DNA of 64,000 bases, taken from positions 2,522,010-2,586,009 of the forward strand of contig NZ_AP025314.1 of NCBI RefSeq assembly GCF_036492835.1, in the 5' to 3' direction. Source of the stretch: Fulvitalea axinellae (GTDB taxonomy: Bacteria; Bacteroidota; Bacteroidia; Cytophagales; Cyclobacteriaceae). The notes beneath the pieces are model-generated. The model was given only the letters and a program-made list of their open reading frames with translations, ran no database searches and had not been told where the DNA came from. The position numbers were made by a program, and so were the translations under genes. This document shows positions 6,391 to 14,909 of the stretch, piece by piece; the stretch's first letter is position 1, and every line of letters begins with the position of its first letter.

Positions 6391-8799
6391 TTACTTTACC
6401 GGCTGAATTTCGAAAGATCCTTCGAGTCTCAGGTCGGTGGATGAAGCGCCTACCCAAACTTTAAACTCTCCGGCTTCCACTGTTTCTTTCAAGTCCCTGC
6501 TGTAGAACGAGAGATCTTCGGGCTTGAGCGTGAATGTCACCGTTTTGGTTTCGTTCGGTTCCAGACTGACTTTTTCGAACCCGCGAAGCAATTGCGTGTA
6601 AGTGCTTACGCTACTCACCACATCGTTGACGTACAGTTGCGCGATCTCCGATCCCTTTCTGTCGCTTACGTTTTTGATATCACAGCTTACCGTGATTTCG
6701 CCTTGTGCGTGTTGCGTGTCAGGGCTTACTTTCAGGTTCGAATACTCGAACTTCGAGTACGAAAGGCCGTGGCCGAAAACGTACAGCGGATCCACGATCC
6801 GGCTGTTGCCCGAACCGTTAGGGTCGCCTTTGCCGTGTTGGCCGGCGTTAGCGGCCGGTTTCGAAGGGAAAGTCAAAGGAATCTGGCCTACGGTACGCGG
6901 GAAAGTGATCGGCAGTTTGCCGCTTGGGTTTACGTCGCCGAAAAGAACTTCGGCGATGGCTTGTCCGCCGAATTGGCCGGGGAACCAAGCCTCCACTACG
7001 GCCGGTAGGTATTTGTGCTCGTAGTTGATCGACATCGGACGTCCGTTGATCAATACCGCGATTACGGGTTTGCCGGTGGCTTGTAGCGCCATTACCAAAT
7101 CCTTTTGTCTGCCCGGCAGGTCAAGGCTTGTTCTGGATACGCTTTCGCCTACAGTTTCTTCGTTTCCGCCTAAAAATACGATTACGGCGTCGCTGTTTTT
7201 GGCTTTTTCTACAGCGTCGTTGATCATCGTTTTTTCCTCGTCTTCCCAAGGGAAAGGAAGAATTTCGGATGCCGGCCAGTTTTTGTCGGTGGTTTCGCAG
7301 CCTTTGGCGTAAGCGATTTCCACTTCGTCGCCAACCAGGCTTTTGATTCCGTCAAGAGCCGACACAACGTCGATATCCAAAGAGCCGTAGCGGCTTACGC
7401 TGTGGCTGGTAGCCGTCGCGTTGGGGCCGGCAACAAGGATTTTGTTCAGCTTTTTGCGGTCGAGAGGCAGGGTGCTGTTGTCGTTTTTCAACAATACGAT
7501 AGACTCGCGGGAAGCTTGCAAAGAAACGGCGTGGTGTTCGGCCGAAGCTACGGTTTTGTCAGCCGTTTTTTCTTTTCGGTAAGGAGAGTCGAAAAGGCCT
7601 TCCTTGAATTTGACCATCAATACGTCTTTTACCCTTTCGTCGATCAGGTCCATGGAGATTTTCCCTTCCATGATCAGCTCGCGCAAAGGCGTAACGAAAT
7701 TGCTGGGCGAATTGAAAGTGGTGCGGACATTTACCCCGGCCTCCACAGCTTGGCGAACGGCTTCTTTATAATCTTCGGCTACTTTGTGCTTTGAGGAAAT
7801 GTGAACCAAAGCGTCGCTGTCCGTTATTACGTATCCTTCGAATCCGTATTCTTTTCTGAGAAGGTCCGTAAGGAAATACTTGCTGCCGGTGATCGGCTCG
7901 CCGTCGTAGTCGTTATAAGAGCTCATAACGGCCATAGGGTTGGCCTCCTTGATCGTTCTTTTGAACGGGTAGAGGTAAAGCTCGTGCATTTCCCTTGGCG
8001 TTACGTGCGGATCCGTACGGCAGTTGCCGTCACGGGCACCGTTTGGCACCGAGTATACGGCAAAGTGTTTCATTGTGTTGGCAACACCGCCGCTCTGGAT
8101 GCCTTTGGACATGGCGATGCCCATTTCCGATACCAAAAACGGATCTTCGCCATAGCATTCTACCACGCGTCCCCAGCGTTGGTCTCGGGCGATATCGAGA
8201 ATCGGGGCGTATACGTTATGGTAGCCCAATGTGTAAGCTTCCGCACCCACAACTTCGCCGATGCTGTTTACCAACTCCTTGTTCCAAGTACTTCCGATGC
8301 CGATTTGGGCCGGAAAGTTGGTCGATTTCTTATGGTTCAGACCGCGGATGCCCTCGTTGGTGAACTCTACGGGAATTCCCAAACGGGTTTGCTCCACGAA
8401 GAATTTCTGGATCTCGTTCAGCGCCCAAACGTGTTTTGAGTAAGGGAGCGTATATTTTGATTGGGTCACAACGCCGTTTGAAGCCTCGTCGATATTGGCC
8501 AAGCCGTCTTTCCAGACCTTTTCCGGCCAGCTAGGGTTGGGGAGTTCGGTGTCTTGTACGCGGCCGTAGCCGTAGAGCGTTACCATTTGCATGGTTTTTT
8601 CCTCCATGGTCATCTGGCTGAGCAGGTCGTTAACCCTCTCTTCGATGTTTTTTGACGGGTCTTCGTAAACGTCCAGGCGTCCGTTCTTGTTGAAATCTGT
8701 CCACCCCTTATGGTAGATTCGTCCTTTTTGGGCCCAAGCTGATGAGGAAATCAACAGCAAGCACATTCCGCAGAGGAAGAATAAGGACCTTTGTTTCAT
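6391..8799 (-). CDS. GH3 beta-glucosidase-type glycoside hydrolase (BglX-like)
   Basis: An 802-residue secreted GH3 enzyme. Signal peptide 1-23 (ends SSAWA), then an unusual DFNKNGRLDVYED loop at 35-47 that resembles an EF-hand/dockerin calcium loop. The N-terminal barrel carries KHFAVYS and the nucleophile segment VITDSDA (Asp 327). The second domain has GGNEETVGE near the sugar site, and the last ~100 residues form a fibronectin-III-like domain. GH3 enzymes of this layout release glucose (sometimes xylose) from beta-linked oligosaccharides in the periplasm or at the surface; the exact sugar cannot be read. It is divergent from a GH92 mannosidase, separated by 370 bp with two dyads. Confidence 0.88.
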   Translation of the reverse strand: MKQRSLFFLCGMCLLLISSSAWAQKGRIYHKGWTDFNKNGRLDVYEDPSKNIEERVNDLLSQMTMEEKTMQMVTLYGYGRVQDTELPNPSWPEKVWKDGLANIDEASNGVVTQSKYTLPYSKHVWALNEIQKFFVEQTRLGIPVEFTNEGIRGLNHKKSTNFPAQIGIGSTWNKELVNSIGEVVGAEAYTLGYHNVYAPILDIARDQRWGRVVECYGEDPFLVSEMGIAMSKGIQSGGVANTMKHFAVYSVPNGARDGNCRTDPHVTPREMHELYLYPFKRTIKEANPMAVMSSYNDYDGEPITGSKYFLTDLLRKEYGFEGYVITDSDALVHISSKHKVAEDYKEAVRQAVEAGVNVRTTFNSPSNFVTPLRELIMEGKISMDLIDERVKDVLMVKFKEGLFDSPYRKEKTADKTVASAEHHAVSLQASRESIVLLKNDNSTLPLDRKKLNKILVAGPNATATSHSVSRYGSLDIDVVSALDGIKSLVGDEVEIAYAKGCETTDKNWPASEILPFPWEDEEKTMINDAVEKAKNSDAVIVFLGGNEETVGESVSRTSLDLPGRQKDLVMALQATGKPVIAVLINGRPMSINYEHKYLPAVVEAWFPGQFGGQAIAEVLFGDVNPSGKLPITFPRTVGQIPLTFPSKPAANAGQHGKGDPNGSGNSRIVDPLYVFGHGLSYSKFEYSNLKVSPDTQHAQGEITVSCDIKNVSDRKGSEIAQLYVNDVVSSVSTYTQLLRGFEKVSLEPNETKTVTFTLKPEDLSFYSRDLKETVEAGEFKVWVGASSTDLRLEGSFEIQPVK

Positions 8800-8843
8800 T
8801 TTAAACTGAGTTAAAAGGTGATTATTGGAAAAATTATATTGTG

Positions 8844-8877
8844 GGTAAGGCGTTGTCGTTCTGTTTTAAGCCTTACC
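8844..8877. promoter_or_regulatory. 8-bp inverted repeat in the GH3 leader
   Basis: GGTAAGGC and GCCTTACC are separated by 18 bases, about 45-80 bp upstream of the GH3 start codon. It could form a leader hairpin or a bipartite operator; there is no U-run, so a terminator is unlikely. Confidence 0.35.
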
Positions 8878-9018
8878 TTGAAACGTAAATAAATATCTTG
8901 CCCTTGTTTTTTTTAAATATAGCCAAATTGGGCTAATTTTCGATTAGGGAGTTGACGGTTTTCATATACCGAGTCCCTTTTGAGTGGGGCGGATATTTTT
9001 TTGGAATAAGAATAGTCA

Positions 9019-9059
9019 TAAATTTAGAGTTGTAGAGGGACGCGTCCTTAAGGACGTGT
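9019..9059 (+). promoter_or_regulatory. candidate promoter -7 element and 20-bp palindrome before GH92
   Basis: A sequence one base off the Bacteroidota -7 consensus (TAAATTTA against TAnnTTTG) lies at 9019-9026. Just downstream, 9040-9059 is a near-perfect palindrome, ACGCGTCCTTAAGGACGTGT, with one unpaired position per arm. The two together look like a promoter with an operator over the first transcribed bases. The -33 TTG (9001-9003) is closer than usual, so the promoter part is weak. Confidence 0.4.
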
Positions 9060-9169
9060 TGTGTTAAGGCGGTTTTTTCCCTAACAAATACGGAAAAGCC
9101 GTTTCAAATTTTGTTTTCACAAGGCAATTCCGGATTTCCGGTCTGCCCAACATATATTTATTTTAACTG

Positions 9170-11419
9170 ATGGTGACAATGAGGCGCTTTTATTTATTGG
9201 TGGCGACCCTCTTTCTGGGCTTGACGGCTTGCGAGAAAGAAGTAAAACAGGAATCTCAGGTGGGGTATGTTGACCCTATGATCGGGACTGGATTTCACGG
9301 ACACACTTATCCGGGAGCCACTAGCCCTTGGGGAATGGTGCAGCTGAGCCCGGACAACGGAAGGTCGGGTTGGGACTGGACATCGGGCTACCATTACTCA
9401 GATTCGCTGATCGCCGGTTTTAGCCATACGCACCTTGCGGGTACAGGTATTGGCGATTTGTGCGATATTTTGGTAATGCCTACCTCAAAGGATATCGACC
9501 TTAACGCGAGCAAGGCCGGGAAAAGGGAGACTTACGGTTATCTCGACAAATTCAGCCATGAAAACGAGACGGCGGGAGCGGGGTATTACTCCGTTAAGAT
9601 GAACTCCGGCGTAAAAGCCGAGCTTACCACATCAAGAAGGATGGGTTTTCACCGTTATACTTTCCCGCAGGGGGAAGCCAGAAAAGTAGTGCTTGATTTG
9701 GCGCATACTATTAACTGGGATTGGCCGGAAGACACCCGTATAGAGGTTGTGAATGATAACACTATCCGCGGTTTCCGTAAAAGTAGCGGTTGGGCCAAAA
9801 AACAGAGCGTGTATTTTTACGCCCGTTTCTCGGAGCCTTTTGTGAAGTACACTTTGGCGATGGATTCCACTTCCTCTTCGAGCAAGATTAAGGAGATTCA
9901 GGGACGTATGGCGCGCGGCGTGTTCGAATTCGCTGGCGGAAGCGCTGAGCCCGTAGTGATGAAATTGGCCTTGGCTTCATCTTCGATGAAAGGGGCGGAG
10001 GCAAACTTTATGGCCGAAAGCGCCAATAGTTTTGACGCTCAGGTGAAGGCCAACAGTGCTTTGTGGCAAGATGAGCTTTCGGGAATTACGGTAAAAGGCG
10101 GTACGGAAAAGCAACGTAGGATTTTCTACACGGCGATGTACCATAGCAAAACCGCCCCGGCCACTTACTCGGACGTAAACGGCGAATACCAAGGCGGAGA
10201 TTACAAACTCCACAAAGCGCCGAAAGGAACGAATATTTACTCGACATTCTCGCTTTGGGACACCTTTAGGGCTGTTCACCCGTTGATGACGATCACGAAC
10301 CCGGATATCGTAAACGATATGGTCCGTTCGATGGTCGCTTTTTATGAAGAGTCCGGAAAATTGCCCGTTTGGGGGCTTCAGGGTAACGACACCGGTTGTA
10401 TGTGGGGTTACCATGCGGTTTCCGTGATTGGTGAGGCTTACCTGAAAGGCTTCCGCGATTACGATGTGGAGAAAGCTTATGAGGCGATGAAAACTTCGGC
10501 TATGCAGGACATTCGCTACACGGACCTGTATAAGAAGTACGGATATATTCCGTTTGACTTGACAAACCAGTCGGTAAGTAAGACACAGGAATATAACTAC
10601 GGCGATTGGGTAATCGCTCAGGTAGCCAAAGACCTTGGCAAAAACGAGGACTATGAGTTCTTTATGAAAAGATCGGCATATTGGAAAAATCTTTTCGATC
10701 CTTCGACCGAATTTATGCGTGCCAAAGATTCGAAAGGAAACTGGCGCGAGCCGTTTGATCCGATTAGCTACGGCGGTCACCACCACGGAAATCCGATCAA
10801 AGACTATATTGAAGGTAATGGCTGGCAGTACGTTTGGTACGAATTGCACGATATCCCGACTTTGATCGATACTTTGGGCGGTCCTGAGAAATTTACCGTT
10901 AAGCTCGACTCTCTTTTCTCTTTGCCTAGCGATGCCGGTGATGCCAGCGCAGACGTAACAGGCCTGATCGGTCAGTACGTTCACGGTAACGAGCCTAGCC
11001 ACCACGTAGCCTATCTGTATAATTTGGCTGGAAAGCCTTGGAAGACGCAACAGAAAGTGAGGGAAATCTTGGAAGGCCAGTACGACGATACTCCGGAGGG
11101 GATTTCGGGCAACGAAGACTGCGGACAGATGTCGGCTTGGTATGTGCTTTCGGCCTCGGGGCTTTATCCTGTGAATCCGGCCAGCGGTGAGTACCAAATC
11201 GGGAGTCCGGTGTTTGAAGAGGTTGCTTTCAAGGTTAAGGACGGAAAGTCTTTCGTAATCACGGCCCAAGGCAATTCTTCGGACAACATCTATATCCAGT
11301 CGGCGAAGCTGAACGGAAAGGCGTTGAAAAGGACATTCTTGAAGTATGAGGAAATAATGAATGGAGGAAAATTGGAGTTGGTAATGGGTAGCGAGCCAAA
11401 CAAATCGGCGATGCTATAA
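9170..11419 (+). CDS. GH92 alpha-mannosidase lipoprotein
   Basis: A 749-residue lipoprotein (lipobox LTAC, Cys at about 21). The mature start VDPMIGTGFHGHTYPGA and later SPWGMVQLSPDN, GTGIGDLCD, LWDTFRAVHP, GNEPSHH and GNEDCGQMSAW are the standard GH92 blocks. GH92 enzymes are calcium-dependent exo-alpha-mannosidases (mostly alpha-1,2, also 1,3/1,4/1,6) acting on N-glycans or mannans. The lipid anchor places it in the envelope. It is divergent from the GH3 gene, and no SusCD pair adjoins, so it is not in a classical polysaccharide locus. Linkage specificity is unknown. Confidence 0.92.
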   Translation: MVTMRRFYLLVATLFLGLTACEKEVKQESQVGYVDPMIGTGFHGHTYPGATSPWGMVQLSPDNGRSGWDWTSGYHYSDSLIAGFSHTHLAGTGIGDLCDILVMPTSKDIDLNASKAGKRETYGYLDKFSHENETAGAGYYSVKMNSGVKAELTTSRRMGFHRYTFPQGEARKVVLDLAHTINWDWPEDTRIEVVNDNTIRGFRKSSGWAKKQSVYFYARFSEPFVKYTLAMDSTSSSSKIKEIQGRMARGVFEFAGGSAEPVVMKLALASSSMKGAEANFMAESANSFDAQVKANSALWQDELSGITVKGGTEKQRRIFYTAMYHSKTAPATYSDVNGEYQGGDYKLHKAPKGTNIYSTFSLWDTFRAVHPLMTITNPDIVNDMVRSMVAFYEESGKLPVWGLQGNDTGCMWGYHAVSVIGEAYLKGFRDYDVEKAYEAMKTSAMQDIRYTDLYKKYGYIPFDLTNQSVSKTQEYNYGDWVIAQVAKDLGKNEDYEFFMKRSAYWKNLFDPSTEFMRAKDSKGNWREPFDPISYGGHHHGNPIKDYIEGNGWQYVWYELHDIPTLIDTLGGPEKFTVKLDSLFSLPSDAGDASADVTGLIGQYVHGNEPSHHVAYLYNLAGKPWKTQQKVREILEGQYDDTPEGISGNEDCGQMSAWYVLSASGLYPVNPASGEYQIGSPVFEEVAFKVKDGKSFVITAQGNSSDNIYIQSAKLNGKALKRTFLKYEEIMNGGKLELVMGSEPNKSAML

Positions 11420-11454
11420 AAAAGCCCATTCATTCATTTGGATGGAATATTTGT

Positions 11455-11486
11455 AACGCCTGGCCAGATTGGTCAGGCGTTTTTTC
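11455..11486 (+). terminator. rho-independent terminator after GH92
   Basis: Stem ACGCCTGGCC / GGTCAGGCGT with one mismatch, 5-base loop, followed by six T. Confidence 0.8.
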
Positions 11487-11668
11487 ATACCCTTATTAGA
11501 GGCAGAATGGAGCCAAGCTCTAGCTTTAGAACACCCGATACTCTCGTTTGAGGCCTTCTTATACTCCCGTAAAGCGCCACATACGGTGTGAAAAAGGATA
11601 GGGATTCATGTATAGCGACTCCTTAATCAGAGGGAATCGGTTTTAGCGCCTCACAAGTGGATTAAAAG
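11487..11668. other. spacer between two terminators
   Basis: About 180 bases bounded by the GH92 terminator and the DUF5689 operon terminator. I see no ORF, repeat or RNA signature. Confidence 0.4.
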
Positions 11669-11707
11669 AAAAGCCCCCTTTCCAATATCAGGAAAGAGGG
11701 CTTTTTT
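11669..11707 (-). terminator. terminator of the TonB/DUF5689 operon
   Basis: Stem AAGCCCCCTTTCC / GGAAAGAGGGCTT with one mismatch, T-rich on both sides, about 65 bp after the last gene of the minus-strand operon. Confidence 0.8.
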
Positions 11708-11769
11708 ATTCTTTAATGAAAGTAAAGATCTTGTTTGTAAAGATCGTTTACTGTTCGTTTATGCGTTTT

Positions 11770-13980
11770 TTATTCGCAACGATCACCAGTCATATCAACA
11801 TCGTTGAGATCACGGATGTAGAGCTGGTAAGTGTCTTTGTATTTGCTAAGAACACCTACGATTGAACCCTTGCCTTCGGCTACGGTCTCTCCAGCGAATT
11901 TTGCGTATCCGCTGGTTCTAAGCACCAACTCTTTTCCGTCGCAAGTAGTCAACGTGCGGTTAGTGTTTTGCTTTGATTTAGCGTAAATCTCTCCTGTTGT
12001 TTTGAACTGAAGATCTTCGAATTTTACGAGCGTATTGAGCATTGTGTCAGTCAACCCGTCGATTGTTACCGTTGTAGGTTCGATAGCGGTTCCTGTGGTC
12101 GCTTCGATGAATTCGCTAAGTTTATTTTTGTCGATACCACCGAATCTTGTGTCTCCTGACTTGGAATCAACATAAGTGCTTCCGATTTGTAGGTCAGCGT
12201 ATTTGTTGAGGTGAAGACCTTTAAGTTTCACCTTTACTTTTTGGCCTACAGTATACGGAAGATCTGTCGTGTTGATTTTAATAATTGCTCCTTCGCCTTC
12301 AGCTTGGATTGTGAACTGCTTGTAGAAGTTTCCGCTTTCCGCATTGGCGATAACAGTTCCTTCCACAAAGAGGTTCTCGTTGATTTGAACAAACTGCGTA
12401 CCGTCGATTTTTTGCTTAAGGTCAGCGATAGAGATTTCGGTAGCTGGTTCGTTACCGCCTCCATCAGTGGTGCAACGTTCGCCGGCCATATTTATGTCAG
12501 CGGTATTGCGGATGAAGAGCTGATAAGTGCTTCCGTATTTGCCAAGGATACCTGTGATAGAACCTTTTCCGGAAGGAAGTGTCTCGCCTGCGAATTTTGA
12601 GTATCCGCTAGTTCTGAGAACAAGTTGCTCACCGTCGCAAGTCTCCAAAGTGCGGTTTGTGTTTTGCTTCGGTTCAGCGAAGCTTTTGTTCAAGTCTCCG
12701 TCAACTACTTGTACATCGTTTACGGTAACAAGCGTATTCAACATACCGTCAAATAAACCTGCGATAGTTACGGTTTTCGGAGCGATAGCTGTACCAGCTG
12801 AAGCTTCGATTTTACTCTCGATATCGCCTTCGTCAATACCGCCAAACTTAGTCTTCTTGTCTTTCGAATCCACATAAGTCGACCCGATCTGCAAGTCCGC
12901 GTACTTGTTAAGGTAAAGGCCTTTAAGGGCGATTTTCACTTTTTGGCCGATGGCGAAAGGTACTTTGGTCGTGTTGATTTTCACAACGGCGCCTTCTTCA
13001 CCTGCTTGGAAAGTGAACTGCTTGTAGAAGTTTCCACCGTCAGCGTTGGCTACTACGGTACCCTGTACAAAGCGGGCTTCTTCAATCTTTTTGTAGTTCT
13101 CAGAATCGATCAAGCCTTTGAGCTCTGTGATGGAAATCTCGGTTCCGAAATCAATTTCAGGTTTTTCGATTTCGAAACGATCACCTTCCATTTTGATCTC
13201 GGCTGGATCCATGATGAAAAGCTGGAAGTCTTTGCCGTATTTTCCGAGAACACCGGCGATAGATCCGCTTCCGCCCGGAATGGCCATAGAAGCGAAAGTA
13301 GCGGCGTTTGAAGTCCTGACAATCACTTTAGATCCGTTCTTGAAAACCAAGGATCTGTTGACGCTATATTTGCTTTCTCCTTGAGGATCCGCAAATGTTT
13401 CTCCAAGATCGCCCTCGTCGAACTGAACCTGATCGAACTTCACGAGCGTATTGAGCGCATCGTCGTTCAAGTCTTCGGAAGTCAGCAACTTTGGTTCTAC
13501 CAAAGAACCGGCCGTAACCCTGATGATTGTGTCGGCCGCGTCTTCGTCGATTCCGCCGAAACGGATATCGTCCGCAGAACCGTAGGTAGAGCCGATTTGG
13601 AGATCAGTGTATTTGTTGAGGTTTAGGCCTTTCAAGGCGATTTTGACGTGATCACCAACTTTATAAGCGTTTTTGGTGAAGTTCAATTTTACTTCGGCGC
13701 CTTGGTTGTCGCCTTGGATCTTGATCTTCTTGTAGAAGTTGTTGGTTTCGTTATTGGCGATTACAAAACCTTCGATGAAGCGATTTTCGGTGATTACCGC
13801 ATAATTCTCGCTATCAATCATACCTTTCAGATCTGCGAAGGTGATCGCTGTTCCAAAGTCGGTATTAGCGGTTTTGTCTGGCGCTTTCGGAGCGTCAGCT
13901 TCGATTTCGCAAGAGCTCAGGGCGACAGCGAATAGGCAGGCGCAGAGCGTTAATGCTTTGTTTAAATACCTGTATTTCAT
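11770..13980 (-). CDS. DUF5689 lipoprotein with three tandem domains
   Basis: A 736-residue lipoprotein; the ATG at 13980 gives a clean lipobox (ALSSC, Cys at about 24), so I prefer it to the ATG at 14004. The mature protein consists of three DUF5689 copies of about 225 residues each (about 46-268, 281-500, 510-735). Each copy repeats a framework: ADLK/LKGLID, NFYKKI or NFYKQF, LNKY-DLQIGSTY, RFGGID, LNTLVKF, NRTL or NRSL, VLRTSGY-like, G(S)I-G(V/I)L-KY. DUF5689 is predicted OB-fold-like and occurs with secreted nucleases. It is the last gene of an operon with a second DUF5689 lipoprotein and a TonB receptor, suggesting a surface ligand-binding role. No catalytic residues are visible. Confidence 0.85.
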   Translation of the reverse strand: MKYRYLNKALTLCACLFAVALSSCEIEADAPKAPDKTANTDFGTAITFADLKGMIDSENYAVITENRFIEGFVIANNETNNFYKKIKIQGDNQGAEVKLNFTKNAYKVGDHVKIALKGLNLNKYTDLQIGSTYGSADDIRFGGIDEDAADTIIRVTAGSLVEPKLLTSEDLNDDALNTLVKFDQVQFDEGDLGETFADPQGESKYSVNRSLVFKNGSKVIVRTSNAATFASMAIPGGSGSIAGVLGKYGKDFQLFIMDPAEIKMEGDRFEIEKPEIDFGTEISITELKGLIDSENYKKIEEARFVQGTVVANADGGNFYKQFTFQAGEEGAVVKINTTKVPFAIGQKVKIALKGLYLNKYADLQIGSTYVDSKDKKTKFGGIDEGDIESKIEASAGTAIAPKTVTIAGLFDGMLNTLVTVNDVQVVDGDLNKSFAEPKQNTNRTLETCDGEQLVLRTSGYSKFAGETLPSGKGSITGILGKYGSTYQLFIRNTADINMAGERCTTDGGGNEPATEISIADLKQKIDGTQFVQINENLFVEGTVIANAESGNFYKQFTIQAEGEGAIIKINTTDLPYTVGQKVKVKLKGLHLNKYADLQIGSTYVDSKSGDTRFGGIDKNKLSEFIEATTGTAIEPTTVTIDGLTDTMLNTLVKFEDLQFKTTGEIYAKSKQNTNRTLTTCDGKELVLRTSGYAKFAGETVAEGKGSIVGVLSKYKDTYQLYIRDLNDVDMTGDRCE

Positions 13981-14022
13981 AATTGTTTGGGTTGTGTGTT
14001 CCAAAAATGTTCCCTAAGCTGT

Positions 14023-14859
14023 TTAGTTGCTGGCATCTTCGAAATCGTTCAGATTTCGGATTGCGAGCTGCATGTCGTTTTCCGAAACATTGCCTCCTGA
14101 TGTTTTGAAGATCGAGACCATTCCAACGAAGTCGAATTTGCCTTGTCTTACTTTCTGGGATGCGAATTTTTCGTAACCGCTGACACGCACTTTGATGTCC
14201 TCGCCGTTTGCGTCTTCGATGAAGTGTTCTCTTGACTCATCGTTGTCGGCGTAGGTTATGTCTTGGTTTTTGAATTCCACGTTCTTGATTTTCACCATCA
14301 AGTTGACATAGTCAGCGTAATTGGCCTTCAGCTCTTCCATAGTCACTTCGGTTATCGGAGTGTCATTTCCAAGAGAAAGCACTTTGCTGATGGTCTGGTA
14401 AGGGATTCCCAAAAGGTAGTCGTTGCCTTTGTTGTTGGTGTATTGTTGGGCACCCAGAATATGCGCGCCCGTTGAGTGGAAAACATTGAGACCTTTTATG
14501 TTCATAACCACCTCAGAACCCTGTCGGAAAGGGTAGCTGCTGTTGAACTGCATGCGGATGGCCTCTTTGGAAATCGGATCGTAAATGATAGCCGTTTTGT
14601 AGAGGCTTCCTTGCGAGTCGTCCATTGAGATGATCCCGCGGATTTGCTCGTCCGTTTCGATTTTTACCGCATTTGGCGTATACAAATCGTATTTGGCTTT
14701 CAGGTCGGCGATGCTCAACAGCTCCGCCTCGGGCTTGAGGACAAAGTCCGGAACTGTCGGTTCGCTTATGTCGTCGCTTTTGTCAACGCAACCGGTGAGG
14801 GCTGTTCCCCAAAGGACGATGAGGGCCAAAAGCGAATATATTTTTCTACTAGTCGTCAT
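14023..14859 (-). CDS. DUF5689 lipoprotein, single domain
   Basis: A 278-residue lipoprotein (lipobox LTGC, Cys at about 24). It holds one DUF5689 copy: IADLKAKYD, EQIRGIISMDD, LYKTAIIYD, VVMNIKGLNV, LGAQQY, LMVKIKNVEF, IKVRVSGYEKFA, FDFVGMVSIF, LAIRNLNDFE, the same framework as the triplicated neighbour but more diverged. It lies 42 bp upstream of that gene and 50 bp downstream of the TonB receptor in the same direction, so all three are likely one transcript. It probably sits on the outer-membrane surface with the receptor. Ligand unknown; association with nucleic-acid-derived substrates is inferred from the nearby nuclease. Confidence 0.82.
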   Translation of the reverse strand: MTTSRKIYSLLALIVLWGTALTGCVDKSDDISEPTVPDFVLKPEAELLSIADLKAKYDLYTPNAVKIETDEQIRGIISMDDSQGSLYKTAIIYDPISKEAIRMQFNSSYPFRQGSEVVMNIKGLNVFHSTGAHILGAQQYTNNKGNDYLLGIPYQTISKVLSLGNDTPITEVTMEELKANYADYVNLMVKIKNVEFKNQDITYADNDESREHFIEDANGEDIKVRVSGYEKFASQKVRQGKFDFVGMVSIFKTSGGNVSENDMQLAIRNLNDFEDASN

Positions 14860-14909
14860 GGTCTTTTCTTTTCTTTCCTATAGAACGTTAAAAACTCGAT
14901 CATCTTTTA

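Noticed and set aside
9977..11269. Long minus-strand open frame (430 codons) opposite the GH92 gene
   Set aside because: It is a shadow of a well-conserved coding gene; its translation has no motif, with runs of Val, Ile and Arg typical of reverse frames.
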